A stretch of 64,000 bases of DNA from Pseudomonas oryzihabitans. Its GTDB lineage: Bacteria; Pseudomonadota; Gammaproteobacteria; Pseudomonadales; Pseudomonadaceae. Where the stretch lies: assembly GCF_006384975.1 (NCBI RefSeq), contig NZ_CP021645.1:1020001-1084000 (forward strand), in the 5' to 3' direction. The translations under genes and the position numbers were made by a program. The stretch's first letter is position 1; each line of letters begins with the position of its first letter. This document shows, piece by piece, positions 60,580 through 64,000 of this stretch. The notes under the pieces are model-generated. The model worked only from the letters and a program-made list of their open reading frames with translations. It had not been told where the DNA came from and searched no databases.

Positions 60580-61787
60580 CCACGACCGCTCCACCGGCCA
60601 ACCCGTTCGCCATCACGCTGCGCATCATCTCCATCGTCGTCTTCAGCTTTCTCCTGTTCCTCGCCATCGGCCTACCGCTGGCGATCCTGCCCGGCTACGT
60701 GCACGACGATCTTGGCTATGGCGCCGTGATCGCCGGCCTTGCCATCAGCATCCAGTACCTCGCCACCCTCTTCACCCGGCCGCTGGCGGGCAAGCTGGCC
60801 GACAGCATCGGCGCCAAGCGCGGGGTGATCTACGGCCTGTTCGGCTGCGTGGCCTGCGGGGTGCTGACCTTGCTGGCCACCTCGCTGCAGAGCCTGCCCG
60901 GACTCAGTCTGGGCTTGCTGATCGTCGGTCGGGTGATCCTCGGCATGGCCCAGGCCATGATAGGTACCGGCTGCCTGAGCTGGGGCATGGGCAGCGTCGG
61001 TATGCAGCACGTGAGCAAGGTGATTTCCTGGAACGGTATCGCGGCCTATGGCGCGCTAGCCATAGGGGCACCGCTCGGTGTCGCCATGGTGGCGGGGCTG
61101 GGACTGTGGAGCCTCGGCGTGGCCATCGCCCTGCTCGGCGCCCTGGGTCTGGCCCTCGCCTGGAACAAGGAGCCGGCCCCGGTCATCCCCGGAGAACGGC
61201 TGCCTTTCCACAAGGTGTTCTGGCGCATCAGCCCCTTCGGCCTGTGCCTGTTTCTCAGCTCCATCGGCTTTGGCGCCATCGCCACCTTCGTGACCCTGTA
61301 TTACGCCAGCAATGGTTGGCCCGAAGCGGCCTTCTGCCTGACGGCCTTCGGCGCTGCCTTCATTTGCGCCCGCCTGCTGTTCGCCGGCGCCATCAACAAG
61401 ATCGGCGGCTTCCGCGTGGCCCTGGCCTGCTTCACGGTGGAGGCCCTGGGCCTACTGCTGCTGTGGCTCGCGGTCACCCCGCAGATGGCCCTGATCGGTG
61501 CAGCCATGGCCGGTTTCGGGCTGTCACTGGTCTACCCGGCGCTGGGCGTCGAGGCCATCGTCAAGGTACCGCCGACCAATCGCAGTGCCGCCCTCGGTGC
61601 CTATTCCCTGTGCCTGGACCTGGCGCTGGGTCTCACCGGACCGGTGGCTGGAGCCATCGCCACCGGCTTCGGTTTCAGCGCCATCTTCCTGTTCGCCGGA
61701 CTGATGGCGCTGGCTGGCCTGGCACTGAGCGCCCTGCTCTATCGCCAGGCGCTCAGCGAGGCTGCCGTGGCCAAGCCTCAGGCGTAG
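60576..61787 (+). CDS. Major facilitator superfamily transporter, second of a tandem pair
   Basis: This 403-residue inner-membrane protein is a paralogue of the preceding one. It shares [58 protein letters not shown] and [20 protein letters not shown]. The ATG at 60576 overlaps the first gene's stop as ATGA. The pair may come from a tandem duplication and could form heteromers or have split substrates. Its end overlaps the converging cfa gene by ten bases. Confidence 0.9.
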   Translation: MTTTAPPANPFAITLRIISIVVFSFLLFLAIGLPLAILPGYVHDDLGYGAVIAGLAISIQYLATLFTRPLAGKLADSIGAKRGVIYGLFGCVACGVLTLLATSLQSLPGLSLGLLIVGRVILGMAQAMIGTGCLSWGMGSVGMQHVSKVISWNGIAAYGALAIGAPLGVAMVAGLGLWSLGVAIALLGALGLALAWNKEPAPVIPGERLPFHKVFWRISPFGLCLFLSSIGFGAIATFVTLYYASNGWPEAAFCLTAFGAAFICARLLFAGAINKIGGFRVALACFTVEALGLLLLWLAVTPQMALIGAAMAGFGLSLVYPALGVEAIVKVPPTNRSAALGAYSLCLDLALGLTGPVAGAIATGFGFSAIFLFAGLMALAGLALSALLYRQALSEAAVAKPQA

Positions 61788-62962
61788 AGGTCGGCTCGCG
61801 ACCAGGGCAATTCGGTCCGGCCGTCGCCATGGGGCTTGTTGGCCAGGATCTGGTGGATATTGACCCAGTTATTGCGGAAGGCGTAAGCGCAGCCGGGCAG
61901 GTACAGTCGCCAGATACGCAGGGCCTCCGCGGGTACCAGGCGCGCCGCCTCTTCGAGGCGTGCCTCCAATGCCGCGCTCCAGAAGTCCAGGGTACGGGCA
62001 TAATGCAGGCGCAGGCTTTCGACATCGACCACCTCCAATCCCGCTTCGCTCATCTCGGCGATGGCTCGTGACAGATGGGGCAATTCGCCGTTGGGAAAGA
62101 CGTAGCGGTCGATGAAATCCCCGCCGCCATGGCCAACCGCACGCTCGTCGGCGTGCAGCGCGGTGATGCCGTGGTTGAGCACCAGCCCACCCGAACGCAC
62201 GGCGGCGAACAGCTTGCGGAAGTACAGCGGCAGATTGGCATGGCCGACATGCTCGAACATGCCGACGCTGACCACCTTGTCGTAGCGGCCATCCTCGGGC
62301 AGGTCGCGATAGTCCAGCAGCTCCAGCGTCACGCGATCCGCCAGGCCTTCGGCCGCCACCCGCGCCCGCCCCAGTTCGAGCTGTTCGCGTGACAGGGTGA
62401 TGCCGTGCACCTCGACGCCATGCTCGCGGGCGGCATGGCGCGCCAGTCCGCCCCAGCCACAGCCCACGTCCAGCAGGCGCTCGCCAGGCTTCAGCCGCAG
62501 CTTGCGGCAGAGCAGCTCCAGCTTGTCGCGCTGCGCGGTGGCGAGGTCCTCGGCTCCGGTCTTGAAGTAGGCGCAGGAATACACCAATTCAGGATCCAAC
62601 CAGAGGCGATAGAAGTCGTTGGACAGGTCGTAGTGATAGGAGATGGCCGAGGCGTCGGTGGCCTTGTCGTGGGCATGGTGCACACCGTCCGGCGTCTGGG
62701 CCAGCCCCACCAGCGCCTGGCTGAGCCGGTCACCGATCTCGATGACCTCCTGAATGTCCCCTTCCAGATCGATGCGGGACTCCACGAAGGCCTGACCCAA
62801 GGTATCCAGATTCAACTGGCGCGGATCGGCCAGCAATCCCAGATCCTTGACCACCAGCGTCACCCGAGGCGAGTCACCCAGGTCGATCTCCGGCCCCTGG
62901 TCGATGCGAATGCGCAGGGGAAGACGCAACTGTTGTAGCTCGGCGGGCAGCGCTGGATACAT
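61778..62962 (-). CDS. cfa: Cyclopropane-fatty-acyl-phospholipid synthase family protein
   Basis: This 394-residue enzyme transfers a methylene from SAM to unsaturated membrane acyl chains. It has an N-terminal lipid-binding part (about 1-110) and a methyltransferase domain ([73 protein letters not shown]). The start ATG at 62962 has GGAG eight bases upstream. It is near the long cfa-type proteins of pseudomonads, which can have more than one Cfa paralogue. Confidence 0.9.
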   Translation of the reverse strand: MYPALPAELQQLRLPLRIRIDQGPEIDLGDSPRVTLVVKDLGLLADPRQLNLDTLGQAFVESRIDLEGDIQEVIEIGDRLSQALVGLAQTPDGVHHAHDKATDASAISYHYDLSNDFYRLWLDPELVYSCAYFKTGAEDLATAQRDKLELLCRKLRLKPGERLLDVGCGWGGLARHAAREHGVEVHGITLSREQLELGRARVAAEGLADRVTLELLDYRDLPEDGRYDKVVSVGMFEHVGHANLPLYFRKLFAAVRSGGLVLNHGITALHADERAVGHGGGDFIDRYVFPNGELPHLSRAIAEMSEAGLEVVDVESLRLHYARTLDFWSAALEARLEEAARLVPAEALRIWRLYLPGCAYAFRNNWVNIHQILANKPHGDGRTELPWSRADLYA

Positions 62963-63155
62963 GATGTGCTCCTGAACGTTGTGAACGGACCTCTGGCGAA
63001 CGTTGCGATGACAGGGGTTGGCCACTACAGGACCACCCGTTCAGCACCCTAACGCGAAAACACATCCCGTTACATCTGGGAACGCGGACGCAGCTTTACC
63101 TGATTCGCAAGGATGATCGGGGAACTGAGGGAAATCTTGTCGGCAGGCCGATAGC

Positions 63156-63350
63156 CTACAGTGGGCCCGGATCCGGGATAGGTGCCGGGGGCTTCGGCGG
63201 CTCGGTCAGATTCTCGACGACCTCATCGGGGATCTCGGTATCGATCTCCTCATCGGCCATATCGGAATCGTTGAGAGGTGCCTGGTCGCCGCCCAACCAC
63301 CAGGTTGGCAGCGCACCGAAGGAATCAATGACGGAATGGGAAGAAATCAT
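63156..63350 (-). CDS. Small acidic proline-rich protein
   Basis: CAGGAG lies before the ATG at 63350. The 64-residue product has a short N-terminal part with WWLG and a strongly acidic, then proline-rich tail (DMADEEIDTEIPDEVVENL, then TEPPKPPAPIPDPGPL). No family is recognised. The tail resembles that of the ORF at 63608-63895, so the two may be related in use. It could be disordered. Confidence 0.5.
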   Translation of the reverse strand: MISSHSVIDSFGALPTWWLGGDQAPLNDSDMADEEIDTEIPDEVVENLTEPPKPPAPIPDPGPL

Positions 63351-63498
63351 GCGGCAGCTCCTGTCGGGAAGTCCTCCGCATTAGTGGGCGGCCACTAGCA
63401 GATGTTTCATCGAGACGCTTAAATCGATTCTCGGATGACCGGGACCGGGATAGACGACATCCACCGCCGCGCATTATCTGGTGGCGTTCCCGTGGTCT

Positions 63499-63555
63499 CT
63501 GCTGAAGAGATTTTCCATCGTGACGTCGAGGGTTCGCGATAGAGCTCTTCAGCAG
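63499..63555. repeat. Inverted repeat between two small ORFs
   Basis: CTGCTGAAGAG (63499-63509) and CTCTTCAGCAG (63545-63555) are perfectly complementary over 11 bp with a 35-base loop. It lies between two small minus-strand ORFs and may be an RNA structure, an operator pair or an element end. Confidence 0.45.
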
Positions 63556-63607
63556 TACGGATGACCCGGCCAGGCCCGACGTGAACCGGGCGCGTGGCGC
63601 CTTCGTA

Positions 63608-63895
63608 TCAACGATTCAAAGGATCGCCAGCACCCGCCTGGTCATCGACTTCGCCCGGGTCGATTTCTTCATCGGTATCCTTGGCTTCGTCGTCATCCAG
63701 CGTATCAGGGGTTGGGGGCTCGGCAGGAGCGGGCTCGGTGGCCGCCGCCGCTATATGCCGGGCTTCCAACTTACGCGACTCGTTGGCGAGATGAAGGCTA
63801 TTGATGGAGCTCTGCAACACGGACAGCGGAGCGGCAGCGCGGCGCGTCACGCCTGGCGACCCCATCCGGGCCCAGGTACGCATTTCGATGATCAT
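63608..63895 (-). CDS. Small protein with acidic proline-rich tail
   Basis: AGAGGTGG precedes the ATG at 63895. The 95-residue product has a basic N-terminal part (MIIEMRTWARMGSPGVTRRA), a helical middle (SVLQSSINSLHLANESRKLE) and an acidic, proline-rich tail (EPAPAEPPTPDTLDDDEAKD, then TDEEIDPGEVDD). No family is recognised. The frame also opens at a TTG five codons upstream, which is less likely. Confidence 0.5.
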   Translation of the reverse strand: MIIEMRTWARMGSPGVTRRAAAPLSVLQSSINSLHLANESRKLEARHIAAAATEPAPAEPPTPDTLDDDEAKDTDEEIDPGEVDDQAGAGDPLNR

Positions 63896-64000
63896 GGTGC
63901 CACCTCTCAAGGAGACCAGGATGGCCTCGAGAATGGGAGGCCGCCCGGAACCCTACGTTCAGTGGCCACTATCACCGTCAGTCCGATAAAAGCCTGGTCG

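Overview
This window looks like the chromosome of a Pseudomonas-type gammaproteobacterium. It is GC-rich and carries several typical Pseudomonas blocks: muxABC-opmB, hsbR-hsbA, the nfuA/metH area, and tpx, tamAB and xthA in the order seen in pseudomonads. No rRNA, tRNA or CRISPR array was recognised. I would place it only as Pseudomonas sensu lato; the species is not decidable by eye.

Layout. At 1-9.9 kb a partial OprD-type porin and a compact oligopeptide/nickel-type ABC importer (substrate-binding protein, two permeases, one fused double ATPase, all joined by ATGA overlaps) sit among AT-richer, gene-poor DNA. A CHASE-like/GGDEF diguanylate cyclase and a small MITE-like element follow. From 9.9 to 21 kb lie housekeeping and signalling genes: dusA, tal, the hsbA-hsbR partner-switch pair, a PilZ protein, mlaA, queF, the yadGH-type ABC exporter, nfuA, and a PAS-GGDEF cyclase next to a receiver-CheC phosphatase. 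From 21 to 29 kb are metH, a PQQ-type sugar dehydrogenase, an RlmN-like radical SAM enzyme and several poorly characterised exported or membrane proteins.

At 29.2-33.6 kb there is an iron uptake operon, efeU-efeO-efeB-efeM, behind a candidate Fur box. At 33.7-38.6 kb are cysI-DUF934, an acuI-type reductase, sohB and an SCP2 protein. An IS4-family element (38,610-40,037) has landed in a perfect bidirectional terminator between the SCP2 gene and opmB. From 40 to 49 kb is the complete muxABC-opmB tripartite efflux operon on the minus strand. From 49.3 to 56.3 kb are tpx, tamB, a tamA with a one-base frameshift in a homopolymer, and xthA. The last part holds a PstS-like/OmpA fusion behind a possible Pho box, a methyltransferase, a DUF192 protein, two tandem paralogous MFS transporters, cfa and two small acidic, proline-rich ORFs.

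The clearest non-routine observations are the IS insertion that splits a terminator hairpin, the tamA frameshift that would also uncouple tamB, the MITE-like element, the PstS-OmpA fusion with its possible phosphate control, and a strong hairpin at the 5' end of a diguanylate cyclase gene. I did not find a convincing wholly new multi-gene system.
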